DNA of 64,000 nucleotides from Lachnospiraceae bacterium (GCA_017473115.1 JAFUNC010000007.1:62001-126000); one strand, 5' to 3'; positions 33,460 through 42,512 are shown, counted from the stretch's first letter. Program-made: numbers and translations. The notes: generated by a model not told the origin, from the letters alone.

Positions 33460-35376
33460 ATGAAATCAAAACACAAAAACATTGCCGTTTTAATTACGGG
33501 TGTTGATTCAGACATACAGGCACGTATGCTAAAGGGTATTGAGCAGTTCGGAAAAGAGAATGATTGCAACATTGCTGCATTTGGATGGTTTACGGGGGCT
33601 TATGAGAAGGGACCGCACAATGTAGGAGAAATCAATATTGCCAATCTTCCTGATTTGCATTTGTTTGACGGTGTAATCGTATTTGCCAATACCGGACATA
33701 TTGAATTTAATCGTAAAAGAATAGAGAAAATATTGAAAGATCTTACTTGTCCGATTGTATGTGTAGGCGGAAAAATGGAAGACTATTACAGTATTATGAC
33801 TGACGGATACACTGCTATGCGTAAACTTGTGGAACATTATGTTGTAGACCACAAGATGAAACGGCTTCATTTCGTAAAAGGTGTTGTGGGAAATCCGGAT
33901 GCTGAGGCACGTTATAAAGCATATGTGGATGTATTGTCTGAGCATGGAATTCCTGTTATTTCAGAGCGTATCAGCCAGGGTGATTTTTATGTGACCGGTG
34001 CCGAGTTGGCAGCAAGAGAAATTATGAGTTCCAAACTCCCTTTTCCGGAAGTAGTAATTTGTGCCAATGATACAATGGCGCTTACCATGTGCGATTGCTT
34101 GAAACGAAACGGTTATCGGATCCCGGAAGATGTTGCGGTCTCCGGTTATGATTACTCTTTTGAAGGACAAAACAGCAGTCCCACACTTACCACCGTGCGC
34201 ACGAATTTTGAAGAACTGGGTGCGAAAGCATGCGGTGTTCTTTTGGATGTGTTTGCGGGTGAAGATGTCTCCAAAGAGATTTTGTTGGCAGATGAAGTGA
34301 TTTATGGCGAAAGTTGCGGATGTACTTCGCGAAATGAAAGCATCACAATATTGAAAGAACAGCACGGAGATGTTTTTCATCGTAAAATGATTCACGAGAT
34401 GATAGATCTTGAAAAAAGCATTATGGTGGCTGAGGATTATGAAGGTTGGTTGGCTGCCATGAAAGAGTATATTGCATTGGTGAATCCGCCTGAATTTTAT
34501 TTTTGCACCAATGAAGATTTTATTGAAAATGTTTTCGAGAGCAGTTCCATGGATCAGGAAAGCATGAGCGAAGAGGAAAAACTGGCTTACAGTGAAAAAA
34601 GTACTGTATTGATTGCTTACCAGAACGGCGTGTTTAAATCAAAAGAACCGTTTGAGTCCAGATATGCGTTAGATGATTTGTTTATGGACAAAGACAAGGG
34701 AAAGTTGTATTTCTTTTCACCGGTGCATTGTTTGGAACGTAATTACGGGTATATGGTATTTGTGGACAGCGATTATGTAATGGGTAATCAGTTGTTTGCA
34801 TATTGGTTACTCTCCATGGGACATTCCATCGAGAATATCCGCAGACAGAATTTGCTTCGAAATGCAATGGACCGTTTAGATGAAATGTATATTAAAGATT
34901 CTCTGACAGGAGCATACAACCGTTTTGGTATGGAGCGTTTCTTTGTGGAAATCAAGATGAAATCCATGATGTCAAAAAGTAAAATGCAGATATCCTTTAT
35001 GGATTTGGACGGACTCAAAAATATTAATGATGAGTATGGTCATGAAGAAGGCGACCGTATTATTAATGTTGCAGCAGAAATTCTTATGAAAAATGCCGGT
35101 AAGTACTATGTAGTACGTTACGGTGGTGATGAATTTATCGTTATGGGAACCGTACAGAATGAAAATGAGGTAATCAATTACTGGAAGAAAGTCCAGAATG
35201 ATGTGGAAGATTATAACCAAAATCATAAAAAACATGCGGATTTGTCAATGAGCTTTGGATATGATACCTTTGTCCTTGACCATAAGACATACCTTGAGGA
35301 CTGTATTCGCGTGACAGACAAAAAGATGTACGAAGAGAAAAATCGTAAAAAAGCGATGGCGGCTTCAAAAAAATAA
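33460..35376 (+). CDS. Diguanylate cyclase with LacI-type ligand-binding domain
   Basis: 638 aa. Residues 1-285 form a periplasmic-binding/LacI-type sugar-binding fold (NIAVLITGVDSDIQARMLKG, EVVICANDTMALTMCD, VAVSGYDYSFEG) without the LacI DNA-binding helix-turn-helix and without a signal peptide, so it acts in the cytoplasm. A middle linker region follows, then a GGDEF domain from about 480 (DSLTGAYNRFGMERFF, MDLDGLKNINDEYGH, RYGGDEFIVMG). The intact GGDEF motif indicates synthesis of c-di-GMP from two GTP. The RxxD inhibitory site expected just before GGDEF is absent. The likely role is to couple an intracellular sugar-like ligand to c-di-GMP. It stands between kdgK and lgt, 21 bases before lgt. 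Confidence 0.9.
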   Translation: MKSKHKNIAVLITGVDSDIQARMLKGIEQFGKENDCNIAAFGWFTGAYEKGPHNVGEINIANLPDLHLFDGVIVFANTGHIEFNRKRIEKILKDLTCPIVCVGGKMEDYYSIMTDGYTAMRKLVEHYVVDHKMKRLHFVKGVVGNPDAEARYKAYVDVLSEHGIPVISERISQGDFYVTGAELAAREIMSSKLPFPEVVICANDTMALTMCDCLKRNGYRIPEDVAVSGYDYSFEGQNSSPTLTTVRTNFEELGAKACGVLLDVFAGEDVSKEILLADEVIYGESCGCTSRNESITILKEQHGDVFHRKMIHEMIDLEKSIMVAEDYEGWLAAMKEYIALVNPPEFYFCTNEDFIENVFESSSMDQESMSEEEKLAYSEKSTVLIAYQNGVFKSKEPFESRYALDDLFMDKDKGKLYFFSPVHCLERNYGYMVFVDSDYVMGNQLFAYWLLSMGHSIENIRRQNLLRNAMDRLDEMYIKDSLTGAYNRFGMERFFVEIKMKSMMSKSKMQISFMDLDGLKNINDEYGHEEGDRIINVAAEILMKNAGKYYVVRYGGDEFIVMGTVQNENEVINYWKKVQNDVEDYNQNHKKHADLSMSFGYDTFVLDHKTYLEDCIRVTDKKMYEEKNRKKAMAASKK

Positions 35377-35397
35377 TTTTAGGAGATAACGTAAAGA

Positions 35398-36171
35398 ATG
35401 CACAATGAAATTTTTACAATTGGTAAAATTACCATTCACGGCTATGGTTTGATGATTGGTATCGGTTTTTTGGTGGCGGTTTTGGTAGGTATGTACCGTG
35501 CCAAAAAGAAAGGATTAAATCCGGAAGCTGTTTTGGATATTGCCATTTATGCAATACTGGCAGGTTTTTTGGGCGGTAAAATTCTTTTTGTTATCGTAGA
35601 ATGGAAGCGTTTTTTGGAGAATCCCTGGAGTGTATTGGGCAGTTCCGGTTTTGTGGTATACGGCGGTATTATTACCGGTGTGTTGGCAGGCTATATTTAT
35701 ACCAGAATAAAGAAAATTTCTTTTGCAAAGTATTTTGATCTTGTAATGCCTGAGATTGCGCTTGCACAAGGATTTGGTCGTATTGGTTGCTTTTTGGCAG
35801 GATGCTGTTACGGAAGGCAGACGGATTCCTGGCTTGGGGTTATTTTCCCGGCAGGGAGTATGGCGCCTTCAGGCGTCAAACTGTTACCTACCCAGTTATT
35901 TATGTCTGCAGGAGATTTTCTGATTGCTCTTATATTGATTTTATATTCCCGTAAAAATAAAATCGACGGCAATGTGGGTGCCGGTTATTTGGTTCTTTAC
36001 GGTGCAGGAAGATTTGCAATTGAGTTTTTAAGAAATGATGCAAGGGGAAGTGTGGGAACGTTATCTACCTCTCAGTTTATTTCCATCTTTATTGTGGCGG
36101 CGGGAATCGGATTGATTGTATGGAATACAATGCGTGCCCGGAGAGGTGTACAGAAAGCAGACGAAAAGTAA
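35398..36171 (+). CDS. lgt: Prolipoprotein diacylglyceryl transferase
   Basis: 257 aa, about seven membrane helices. Lgt moves a diacylglyceryl group from phosphatidylglycerol to the lipobox cysteine of prelipoproteins. Seen are the HGYG motif near the N-terminus (ITIHGYGLMIG) and the Lgt signature AQGFGRIGCFLAGCCYGR, with the later YGAGRFAIEFLRND also typical. TAGGAGA precedes the ATG. A terminator follows. Lipoproteins encoded in this window (37607, 54782) would be its clients. Confidence 0.96.
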   Translation: MHNEIFTIGKITIHGYGLMIGIGFLVAVLVGMYRAKKKGLNPEAVLDIAIYAILAGFLGGKILFVIVEWKRFLENPWSVLGSSGFVVYGGIITGVLAGYIYTRIKKISFAKYFDLVMPEIALAQGFGRIGCFLAGCCYGRQTDSWLGVIFPAGSMAPSGVKLLPTQLFMSAGDFLIALILILYSRKNKIDGNVGAGYLVLYGAGRFAIEFLRNDARGSVGTLSTSQFISIFIVAAGIGLIVWNTMRARRGVQKADEK

Positions 36172-36190
36172 AAGGATTGTGATATGAAAT

Positions 36191-36240
36191 AAAATGCATT
36201 TTGGCAGTGAAAAGTATCGGCTTGCCAAGGTGCATTTTTT
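36191..36240 (+). terminator. Intrinsic terminator after lgt
   Basis: A two-part stem (AAATGCA 36192-36198 with TGCATTT 36231-36237; inner TTGGCA with TGCCAA) followed by six T's lies 20 bases after the lgt stop. Confidence 0.75.
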
Positions 36241-36300
36241 AATTTGTTGCATACCATATAAAAAGAACAGACTTTAGTATGATTTTTTTGTGGAGGCAAA

Positions 36301-37407
36301 ATGAGAACAATCAATAATTTACCACTTTCCGGTATGAGTTTAAGAAACGTAAGAAATGCTGCACCGGCAATTCCGCTGCCAAACCCGGGAGAGGGCGGTG
36401 CCGTGTATCCCGGTAATACCATGAACGGAGAGACGGATGGACAGATTAATGATACGGATGCCAATAATATGGGTAATGGCGTGAATGGCAACGATGGAGG
36501 CTTTAACAACGGCAGCAGTAACGATGGAGCGGCAATGCCTGTGATTCCCCTGCCAAACCCCGGAGAGGGAGGCGCGGTATTTCCCGGTAACGGTGGCAAT
36601 AACAATGGAAACAGTAACGGAAACGGTGGAGTTGCAATTCCCGTAATTCCGCTGCCAAACCCGGGAGAAGGCGGTGCGGTATTCCCCGGTAACAGCGGTA
36701 ATAATAACGGGAATCGCCCCGGAAATAATTTTGTACCGAGTATTCCGGGTACAGTGATTATTACTTATCCGCGCCCCAATGATAATTGCACATTTTGCAA
36801 TCCCGGCAGCAATCAGAACAGTCAGGTACGTTTTCTGAATGCGGCAAGCGGTTACAATCCGTTTTGGGTTTATATCAATGACAAACTTTTGGTAAACGAT
36901 TTTGGTTTCGCAGATATTACGGAATATGTAGAGGTTGCAGCGGGAAGACCGGTCATTACTCTGATGGGAGAAAACGGTTATGTATATTTACAGCAGCCGG
37001 TAGAGGTATCGGCAGGCAATACGTTGACCATGGCAATCGTCAATACGGACTCCGGTCTCGGGCTGAAGGTAATCAGTGATACGAATTGTGACCGGAACCG
37101 TAATGCATCCTGCATCAGGGTCGGAAATTTAACGTATCAGGGTGGTCCTTTGAATGTGGTAATCGGAAACCGATATGTCACATTCCGTAATGTGAATTCC
37201 GGCGAAGTGACGGATTTCGCCACAATCTGGCCGGGCGAATACCCTTATACCGTCAGCAGAACCAACAATACCATGTATCCGGTATGGGGAAGCAACACTC
37301 TTTTACAATCCGCACTGTATTTGCAGCGTGATAAAAATTATACGATTTATCTTTTCCAATATAATCCGTCAGCAGATGCCATTAAGGCTCTGATTGTTGA
37401 GGATTAA
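36301..37407 (+). CDS. DUF4397-like protein with Pro/Gly/Asn repeat linker
   Basis: 368 aa. The N-terminal 145 residues carry three copies of a 16-residue motif (IPLPNPGEGGAV[YF]PGN) joined by Asn/Gly-rich linkers. After a Cys pair (CTFC), residues 175-368 resemble two DUF4397-type beta-sandwich units: QVRFLNAASGYNPFWVYIND, VEVAAGRPVITLMG, then YVTFRNVNSGEVTDFA. DUF4397 proteins are usually exported or cell-surface, but no signal peptide is visible, so export, if any, is by another route. TGGAGG precedes the ATG. Function unknown; the layout suggests a low-complexity spacer holding a beta-rich domain. Confidence 0.75.
   Translation: MRTINNLPLSGMSLRNVRNAAPAIPLPNPGEGGAVYPGNTMNGETDGQINDTDANNMGNGVNGNDGGFNNGSSNDGAAMPVIPLPNPGEGGAVFPGNGGNNNGNSNGNGGVAIPVIPLPNPGEGGAVFPGNSGNNNGNRPGNNFVPSIPGTVIITYPRPNDNCTFCNPGSNQNSQVRFLNAASGYNPFWVYINDKLLVNDFGFADITEYVEVAAGRPVITLMGENGYVYLQQPVEVSAGNTLTMAIVNTDSGLGLKVISDTNCDRNRNASCIRVGNLTYQGGPLNVVIGNRYVTFRNVNSGEVTDFATIWPGEYPYTVSRTNNTMYPVWGSNTLLQSALYLQRDKNYTIYLFQYNPSADAIKALIVED
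36370..36693 (+). repeat. Three 48-bp coding repeats (IPLPNPGEGG motif)
   Basis: Copies at 36370-36417, 36544-36591 and 36646-36693 are separated by unequal Asn/Gly codon tracts. The protein copies are nearly identical while some third bases differ, which suggests selection on the peptide. Confidence 0.85.
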
Positions 37408-37469
37408 AAATGCAGGAGTTATAGTTTTATTTTTATACGTAAACTGAGATGTTTTCATCCGAAATAATA

Positions 37470-37516
37470 TTGACAACTATGACAAAGTGAGTATACTAAA
37501 ATGAGAATAATTCTCA
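37470..37516 (+). promoter_or_regulatory. Promoter with Fur/Zur-type 7-1-7 operator of the zinc operon
   Basis: TTGACA (37470-37475), 16-bp spacer and TATACT (37492-37497) are followed by the perfect palindrome TGAGAATAATTCTCA (37502-37516), which has the 7-1-7 form of Fur-family boxes and covers the expected transcription start. A Fur-family gene closes the operon, so zinc-dependent self-repression is likely. Confidence 0.85.
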
Positions 37517-37606
37517 AATTGGCATACTCACTTTTGTATATGCTGTTAAGGTTATTTTTATAAAAGATAAAAAGGTCAATGAAATTTGGGGACCGGAAAG
37601 ATTTGT

Positions 37607-38596
37607 ATGAAAAAAGTTAATTTGATAGTACTGTTATGTATATTGTGCCTGACGGGTGTTATGACCGGTTGCAATACAGGTAACAGCGCGGATGATAAAA
37701 TTACAATAGTATGTACGAATTTTCCGCTATATGACTGGACAAGCAGATTGCTTGGAGAGAGTGAAGCGGAAGTTATTCTTCTCTTAAATAACGGGGCGGA
37801 TATGCATAGTTTTCAACCCTCTGCGGAGGAAATGATTCAGATCGCAAATTGTGATATGTTGGTTCATATTGGTGGTGAGTCTGATGCATGGCTGGAAGAT
37901 GCGTTAGAGGCCAATCCAAAAGAAGAGCGCATTGTGGTCAATCTGATGGATGTGTTAAAAGAGGATGTTTTGGAAGAGCAATATGTGGAAGGGATGCAGA
38001 CAGAACATACGCATGAGGAGGAAAATGTGTGTGAAACGGAACATGACCATAATGAAGCGGTTTCGGATGAACATATTTGGTTATCGTTGCGTATGGCGGT
38101 GAAGTCCTGTGGGGCCATCGAGAAGGCTTTGTGCCAGTTAATTCCTGCGGAGGCAGAACAAATTCATAACAACAGCAATTCTTATTACGGAGAATTGGCG
38201 GATTTGGATCAAAAGTATGCGGATATGGTAGCGAATCATGCTGATCACAATACGGTTATCGTAGCAGACCGTTTTCCCTTTTTATATCTGATGGAGGACT
38301 ACGGTTTGGAATATTATGCGGCATTTCCCGGATGTTCCACGGAGTCGGAAGCGGATTTTGAAACCGTGGTATTTTTGGCCGAAAAGGTAAAAGAGCAGGA
38401 GAACAAAGTGCTTTTTATTACGGAAAGCGGCACGGATACTCTGGCTAATACGGTTTTTGATAATATCAATGTTACCGGAGAGACGGCGGTTCTGCATTCC
38501 ATGCAGGTGGTGTACCAAAGCGATATAGAAGCAGGTGCATCTTATTTGGGTTATATGGAAGAGAATCTGGCTGTGTTGGAGCAGGTGCTTCGATAA
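37607..38596 (+). CDS. znuA: Zinc ABC transporter substrate-binding lipoprotein
   Basis: 329 aa. A lipoprotein signal peptide ends in the lipobox VMTGC (Cys22). The family A-1 metal-binding protein fold follows: ITIVCTNFPLYDWTSRLLG, NGADMHSFQPSAEE with a metal-binding His, a His/Glu-rich loop (HTHEEEN, then EHDHNEAVSDEHIWLS) typical of zinc and not manganese binders, and late VADRFPFLYLMEDYGL. It would be tethered outside the membrane and deliver Zn(II) to the ZnuBC transporter. The ATG at 37607 is chosen for the signal peptide and GGAAAG site. First gene of the znuA-znuC-znuB-zinc ribbon-zur operon. Confidence 0.93.
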   Translation: MKKVNLIVLLCILCLTGVMTGCNTGNSADDKITIVCTNFPLYDWTSRLLGESEAEVILLLNNGADMHSFQPSAEEMIQIANCDMLVHIGGESDAWLEDALEANPKEERIVVNLMDVLKEDVLEEQYVEGMQTEHTHEEENVCETEHDHNEAVSDEHIWLSLRMAVKSCGAIEKALCQLIPAEAEQIHNNSNSYYGELADLDQKYADMVANHADHNTVIVADRFPFLYLMEDYGLEYYAAFPGCSTESEADFETVVFLAEKVKEQENKVLFITESGTDTLANTVFDNINVTGETAVLHSMQVVYQSDIEAGASYLGYMEENLAVLEQVLR

Positions 38597-38668
38597 AGGC
38601 GAAGATTGATGTGACAAGGTTTCGGAAGCGGAACCTGTGAATGAAAGATGAATTGTTGGGAGAAATCA

Positions 38669-39364
38669 ATGGCACAGTTGACATGTGACAATGTAATACT
38701 GGGATATGAGAAGACTGCAGTAACCGGGCTTATTAATTTTAGTCTTAATAAAGGAGATTATCTTTATATTATCGGTGATAACGGTTCCGGCAAGTCGACT
38801 TTGATGAAGGGGATTCTCGGGCTTCGTAAGCCTATGGAAGGAACCATTCTTTTTGGTGACGGATTAAAACAGAATGAAATCGGTTATATGCCGCAACAGA
38901 CGATTGTACAGAAAGATTTTCCGGCGTCGGTAGAAGAAATTGTGATTTCGGGTTGTTTGAGCAGAAGCGGTCTGCGTCCTTTTTTTACAAATAAAGATAA
39001 AATGCTGGCAGATGAGATGCTTTCCAAAATGGAGATTTTGGATTTGAAGAAGCGCAGTTATCGTGAGTTGTCGGGCGGACAACAGCAGATAGTGTTACTG
39101 GCAAGGGCTTTGTGTGCTACACAGAAGATGCTTTTGTTGGATGAACCGGTTGCGGGACTGGACCCGGAAACAACGGAAGAATTATATGAGTTGGTCAAAA
39201 AATTAAATCGTGAAGAAGGTGTGACCATTATTATGGTTTCTCATGATATGCATGCAGTATCCAAATATGCAAGTCATGTTTTGAATTTGGTAAAGGAGCC
39301 GGTCTTTTTCGGCACTGCAGAAGAATATTTTGCATCACATGCAAAAGGGCAGGAGGATAAATAA
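38669..39364 (+). CDS. znuC: Zinc ABC transporter ATP-binding protein
   Basis: 231 aa. Walker A is GDNGSGKSTLMKG, the signature is RELSGGQQQIVLLARAL, Walker B is KMLLLDEPVAGLD and the switch His is in MVSHDMH. It powers zinc import by ZnuB. The ATG at 38669 has GGGAG upstream; the frame is open seven codons earlier. Its stop overlaps the ATG of znuB by one base, indicating translational coupling. Confidence 0.94.
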   Translation: MAQLTCDNVILGYEKTAVTGLINFSLNKGDYLYIIGDNGSGKSTLMKGILGLRKPMEGTILFGDGLKQNEIGYMPQQTIVQKDFPASVEEIVISGCLSRSGLRPFFTNKDKMLADEMLSKMEILDLKKRSYRELSGGQQQIVLLARALCATQKMLLLDEPVAGLDPETTEELYELVKKLNREEGVTIIMVSHDMHAVSKYASHVLNLVKEPVFFGTAEEYFASHAKGQEDK

Positions 39365-40212
39365 TGGAATTGTTTGAAAAACTTATGTATTATTTGTCCT
39401 ATCCTCTTGTGCAGTATGCATTGGTGGTAGGCGTGTTCATTGCTCTGTGCTCCTCTCTGCTGGGAGTGACTTTGGTCTTAAAACGCCTTTCATTTATCGG
39501 GGACGGTTTGTCCCATGTGGCGTTCGGAGCCATGGCGTTTGCAGTCGTATTGAATTTCAGTAATCAGATGCTTTTGGTCTTGCCGGTAACGGTTTTGGTA
39601 GCCATCCTTCTTTTGTGTACAGGGAAAAACAGTAAGATAAAAGGAGACTCTGCCATCGCTATGTTGTCCGTTGGCGCGCTGGCGTTGGGCTATCTTGTGT
39701 TAAATGTATTTCCGGAAATGGTAACGTCCGGAAATGTAGCCGGAGATGTGTGCAGTACATTATTCGGCAGTGCGTCGTTATTGACGTTATCATCGAAGGA
39801 TGTATGGCTTTGTATTGGCTTGTCCGTATTTGTAATCGGCGTGTTTGTATTCTTTTATCATAAATTGTTTGCCATTACCTTTGATGAGGATTTTGCAGCG
39901 GCAACGGGCATCAGGGTTCAGGTATATAATATTCTTTTGGCAACGGTAATAGCGGTAGTAATTGTGCTGGCCATGAAACTGGTAGGGTCGTTGTTAATTT
40001 CGGCATTGATTATTTTTCCGACCATGTCGGCAATGCGGGTGTTTAAAAGTTTTAAAAGTGTAATTATATGTTCTGCCTGTACTTCGGTTGTGTGTGCATT
40101 AACGGGTATGTTGGTCTCCATTCTGTTTTCTACTCCCGTAGGAGCCACCGTGGTAGCTGCAGATATGGTATTGTTTGGAGTTTTTGCACTGATTGGTGCA
40201 TTGAAAGGATAA
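39364..40212 (+). CDS. znuB: Zinc ABC transporter permease
   Basis: 282 aa with about eight membrane helices of the ABC-3 family. Typical stretches are LLGVTLVLKRLSFIGDGLSH near the N-terminus and MKLVGSLLISALIIFPTMSA near 205-225. It forms the membrane channel for Zn(II). It starts in the TAATG overlap with znuC and ends 7 bases before the zinc-ribbon gene. Confidence 0.94.
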   Translation: MELFEKLMYYLSYPLVQYALVVGVFIALCSSLLGVTLVLKRLSFIGDGLSHVAFGAMAFAVVLNFSNQMLLVLPVTVLVAILLLCTGKNSKIKGDSAIAMLSVGALALGYLVLNVFPEMVTSGNVAGDVCSTLFGSASLLTLSSKDVWLCIGLSVFVIGVFVFFYHKLFAITFDEDFAAATGIRVQVYNILLATVIAVVIVLAMKLVGSLLISALIIFPTMSAMRVFKSFKSVIICSACTSVVCALTGMLVSILFSTPVGATVVAADMVLFGVFALIGALKG

Positions 40213-40219
40213 GGATAAA

Positions 40220-40489
40220 ATGGATTATAGAGAAGCGAATGCGCGGTCAAATACTTTTTTAATTATTGCAATGGTGTTATTTATCGGTTGCCTGCTGATT
40301 CAGAATTGGATTGTACAGATGCTTTGTTTGATCGGAGGTATTGTACTGATTGTGTTGGCAATCGTGTTACGGGTTAAATATTCCAAATGTCCGTATTGTA
40401 AAAAGAAACTTCCGCTTGGATTCCGCAGCGAACCGGACAAGTGTCCTCATTGCAAAGAAACTATTATAAAAAACGAAAGTGAAAAGTAA
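40220..40489 (+). CDS. Small membrane protein with C-terminal zinc ribbon
   Basis: 89 aa: two adjacent hydrophobic segments (about 12-30 and 31-52), then a rubredoxin-like zinc ribbon (KCPYCKKKL and KCPHCKE, Cys at two CxxC knuckles). It lies between znuB and zur with 7- and 6-base gaps, so it is part of the zinc operon. A zinc-binding or zinc-sensing accessory role is inferred from context and from the four cysteines; I do not know a characterised relative. Confidence 0.7.
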   Translation: MDYREANARSNTFLIIAMVLFIGCLLIQNWIVQMLCLIGGIVLIVLAIVLRVKYSKCPYCKKKLPLGFRSEPDKCPHCKETIIKNESEK

Positions 40490-40495
40490 TATCCG

Positions 40496-40906
40496 ATGAA
40501 AAGCACATATCAGACACAACAACGAAAAATACTGTTGGACTTTTTGGCAGCCTCTCACGACAGGCAGTTTACCATTGAAGAAATTATGGAAGGTTTGTAT
40601 GAAGAAGGAAGAAGTGTGCCACAAAGTTCCGTTTACCGCCTGATGAAGAAACTGGTGGAGGAAGGTGTGGTACGTCGCCATTCCAAAGAGGATTCCAGAC
40701 AATTTGTCTATCAGATTATAGAGAGTGAGGAATGCCATTCCCACTTGCATTTACAGTGTACAGCCTGTGGGAAATTAGTGCATTTAAGTCATGAGGCAAC
40801 CAAAGAAGCAAAGCAATGGATGCAAGGGACTACCGGGTTTGAACTGGATCAGGAGAAAACCTTTCTTTACGGCACCTGTACAGATTGTAAAAGTAACAGA
40901 ATATAA
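40496..40906 (+). CDS. zur: Fur-family metalloregulator, probably Zur
   Basis: 136 aa. An N-terminal winged helix (QRKILLDFLAASHDRQFTIE, SVYRLMKKLVEEGVVRR) and a C-terminal dimerisation domain with the regulatory His cluster (ECHSHLHLQC) and two CxxC structural zinc sites (CTACGK, CTDCK). Context (end of a ZnuABC operon behind a 7-1-7 palindrome) favours zinc over iron or peroxide sensing. With zinc bound it should bind the box at 37502-37516 and shut off its own operon. Confidence 0.9.
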   Translation: MKSTYQTQQRKILLDFLAASHDRQFTIEEIMEGLYEEGRSVPQSSVYRLMKKLVEEGVVRRHSKEDSRQFVYQIIESEECHSHLHLQCTACGKLVHLSHEATKEAKQWMQGTTGFELDQEKTFLYGTCTDCKSNRI

Positions 40907-40913
40907 AGTTCAG

Positions 40914-40945
40914 AAAACCCCGAAGGATAATCCGTTCGGGGTTTT
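40914..40945. terminator. Bidirectional terminator between zur and cls
   Basis: An 11-bp stem (AAAACCCCGAA 40914-40924 with TTCGGGGTTTT 40935-40945) has A's on one side and T's on the other, so it can end both the zinc operon and the convergent cardiolipin synthase gene. Confidence 0.85.
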
Positions 40946-40961
40946 GATATTTATAAAATTA

Positions 40962-42512
40962 TTAAAAATGGCATTTGAAGAAATATAAAAATTTCTGTAG
41001 GATTTTTTGATTGAGGGGGCGATTTTGCCATTCCTCATAAGTGACTTGCCGGCATTGTCGGATTGTTTTTTCAAAATCATCATCAATGTCTTTTAATACC
41101 TTGCCGTCCGGAATCCAGACACCGTTTTCAAAATGGGTATAAAAACTTCGGAAATCCATATTGATTGTGCCGACAATGGCGGAAGACTCATTGGTGCAAT
41201 GTTTGGCATGGATAAAGCCCGGGGTATATTCATAGATTTCAACGCCGTCTCGAAGTAAGGGGCCGTAATGTACTACGGTTAAATGATGAACTATCTTTTT
41301 ATCGGGGATACCCGGTACGATAATTCGCACTTTTACACCGGATTTTGCAGTCAGACTGAGTACGTCCTGCATGGTATCGTCCAAAATCAAATAGGGCGTC
41401 ATAATATTTACCCGTTCTCCGGCATTGCTGATAATATGCATAAACATATCTATGGCCGGGTTGTTCGGATTATTAGAGGGACCGTCGGCGAAGGGTTGGC
41501 AATAGGTTCCGTTGGGGACGATTTGTTTTGGGATTTTAAAATTATTAATGTTCATATGTCCGCCGGAAGCATTCCACATACCGATAAAAATCAACTGCAT
41601 ACCGTAGATGGCATCGCCTTCCAAACGTAAGCCTGTATCTTTCCAATGTCCATAGGGTGAAACAATATTAGCATAACGGTCGCTGATATTAATACCGCCG
41701 GTGTATGCATATTTTCCGTCCACTACCAGAATTTTTTGATGATTACGGTAGTTAAAAAACAGGCGGTGATAACTTTTTTCCACAGGATTAAAAATTAATA
41801 CTTTAAATCCTTTGGCTTTTAATTCTTTGATGGAAGTATCGGACATCTGCATAAAAGAACCGGTATCATCAAACATGATATATATTTTAACGCCCTGATT
41901 TAACTTTTCTTCCAGAATTTTAGTATAGCGTTCCCAGATGGAACCGTCTGCGATAATGAAAAAACTGATAAAAACATATTTGGTAGCAGATTTTAATTTT
42001 TCTTCCACATCTTCAAAAAAACGTTCGCCTACTTCAAAATAGGTAATAGCAGTATTTTCATAGAGCGGGTAATTTTGGTTATACAGATAGGTGGCAATTT
42101 TTCCTTTGTCTGCGTTTTCTTTGGAAAGTTTCTCTACCAGAGCATAATCCATTATTTGATTTTCGTTTGCTTTGTCAATTGCCCTTTGGATTTCACGATG
42201 TGCTTTTCGGTTAATGACGGAGCGTCCCCAAAATAGGTACATAATGTGTCCGGCAATGGGAAGTACAAGGGCAACTCCAAGCCAATACAGTTTGTATGCT
42301 GCGTTTCGGTCGCTGGAAATCAAAGGAATCATTACGATAATACTCAGTAATTCAATGAATGCATACAAATAAACCGTATATTGATTCAAAACATAGGAAC
42401 CAACCAGAATGATGGCCAGGTCTACCAGAAATAAAAGAAAAATCAGTAAAAAACGCATAAAGGTTTTGACATAACTGTATTCTCTTTGTTTTTTCTTTTT
42501 CGGTCTGCTCAA
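40962..42512 (-). CDS. cls: Cardiolipin synthase (phospholipase D family)
   Basis: About 516 aa. Two N-terminal membrane helices are followed by two PLD domains. The first HKD motif is HQKILVVDGKYAYTGG; the second reads HAKHCTNESSAIVGT, so Glu stands where Asp is usual (HxKxxxxD). The enzyme joins two phosphatidylglycerol molecules into cardiolipin and glycerol. The TTG at 42512 has AGAGGTG at proper distance; the GTG at 42521 lies inside that site. Monocistronic, ending at the bidirectional terminator. Confidence 0.9.
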   Translation of the reverse strand: MSRPKKKKQREYSYVKTFMRFLLIFLLFLVDLAIILVGSYVLNQYTVYLYAFIELLSIIVMIPLISSDRNAAYKLYWLGVALVLPIAGHIMYLFWGRSVINRKAHREIQRAIDKANENQIMDYALVEKLSKENADKGKIATYLYNQNYPLYENTAITYFEVGERFFEDVEEKLKSATKYVFISFFIIADGSIWERYTKILEEKLNQGVKIYIMFDDTGSFMQMSDTSIKELKAKGFKVLIFNPVEKSYHRLFFNYRNHQKILVVDGKYAYTGGINISDRYANIVSPYGHWKDTGLRLEGDAIYGMQLIFIGMWNASGGHMNINNFKIPKQIVPNGTYCQPFADGPSNNPNNPAIDMFMHIISNAGERVNIMTPYLILDDTMQDVLSLTAKSGVKVRIIVPGIPDKKIVHHLTVVHYGPLLRDGVEIYEYTPGFIHAKHCTNESSAIVGTINMDFRSFYTHFENGVWIPDGKVLKDIDDDFEKTIRQCRQVTYEEWQNRPLNQKILQKFLYFFKCHF

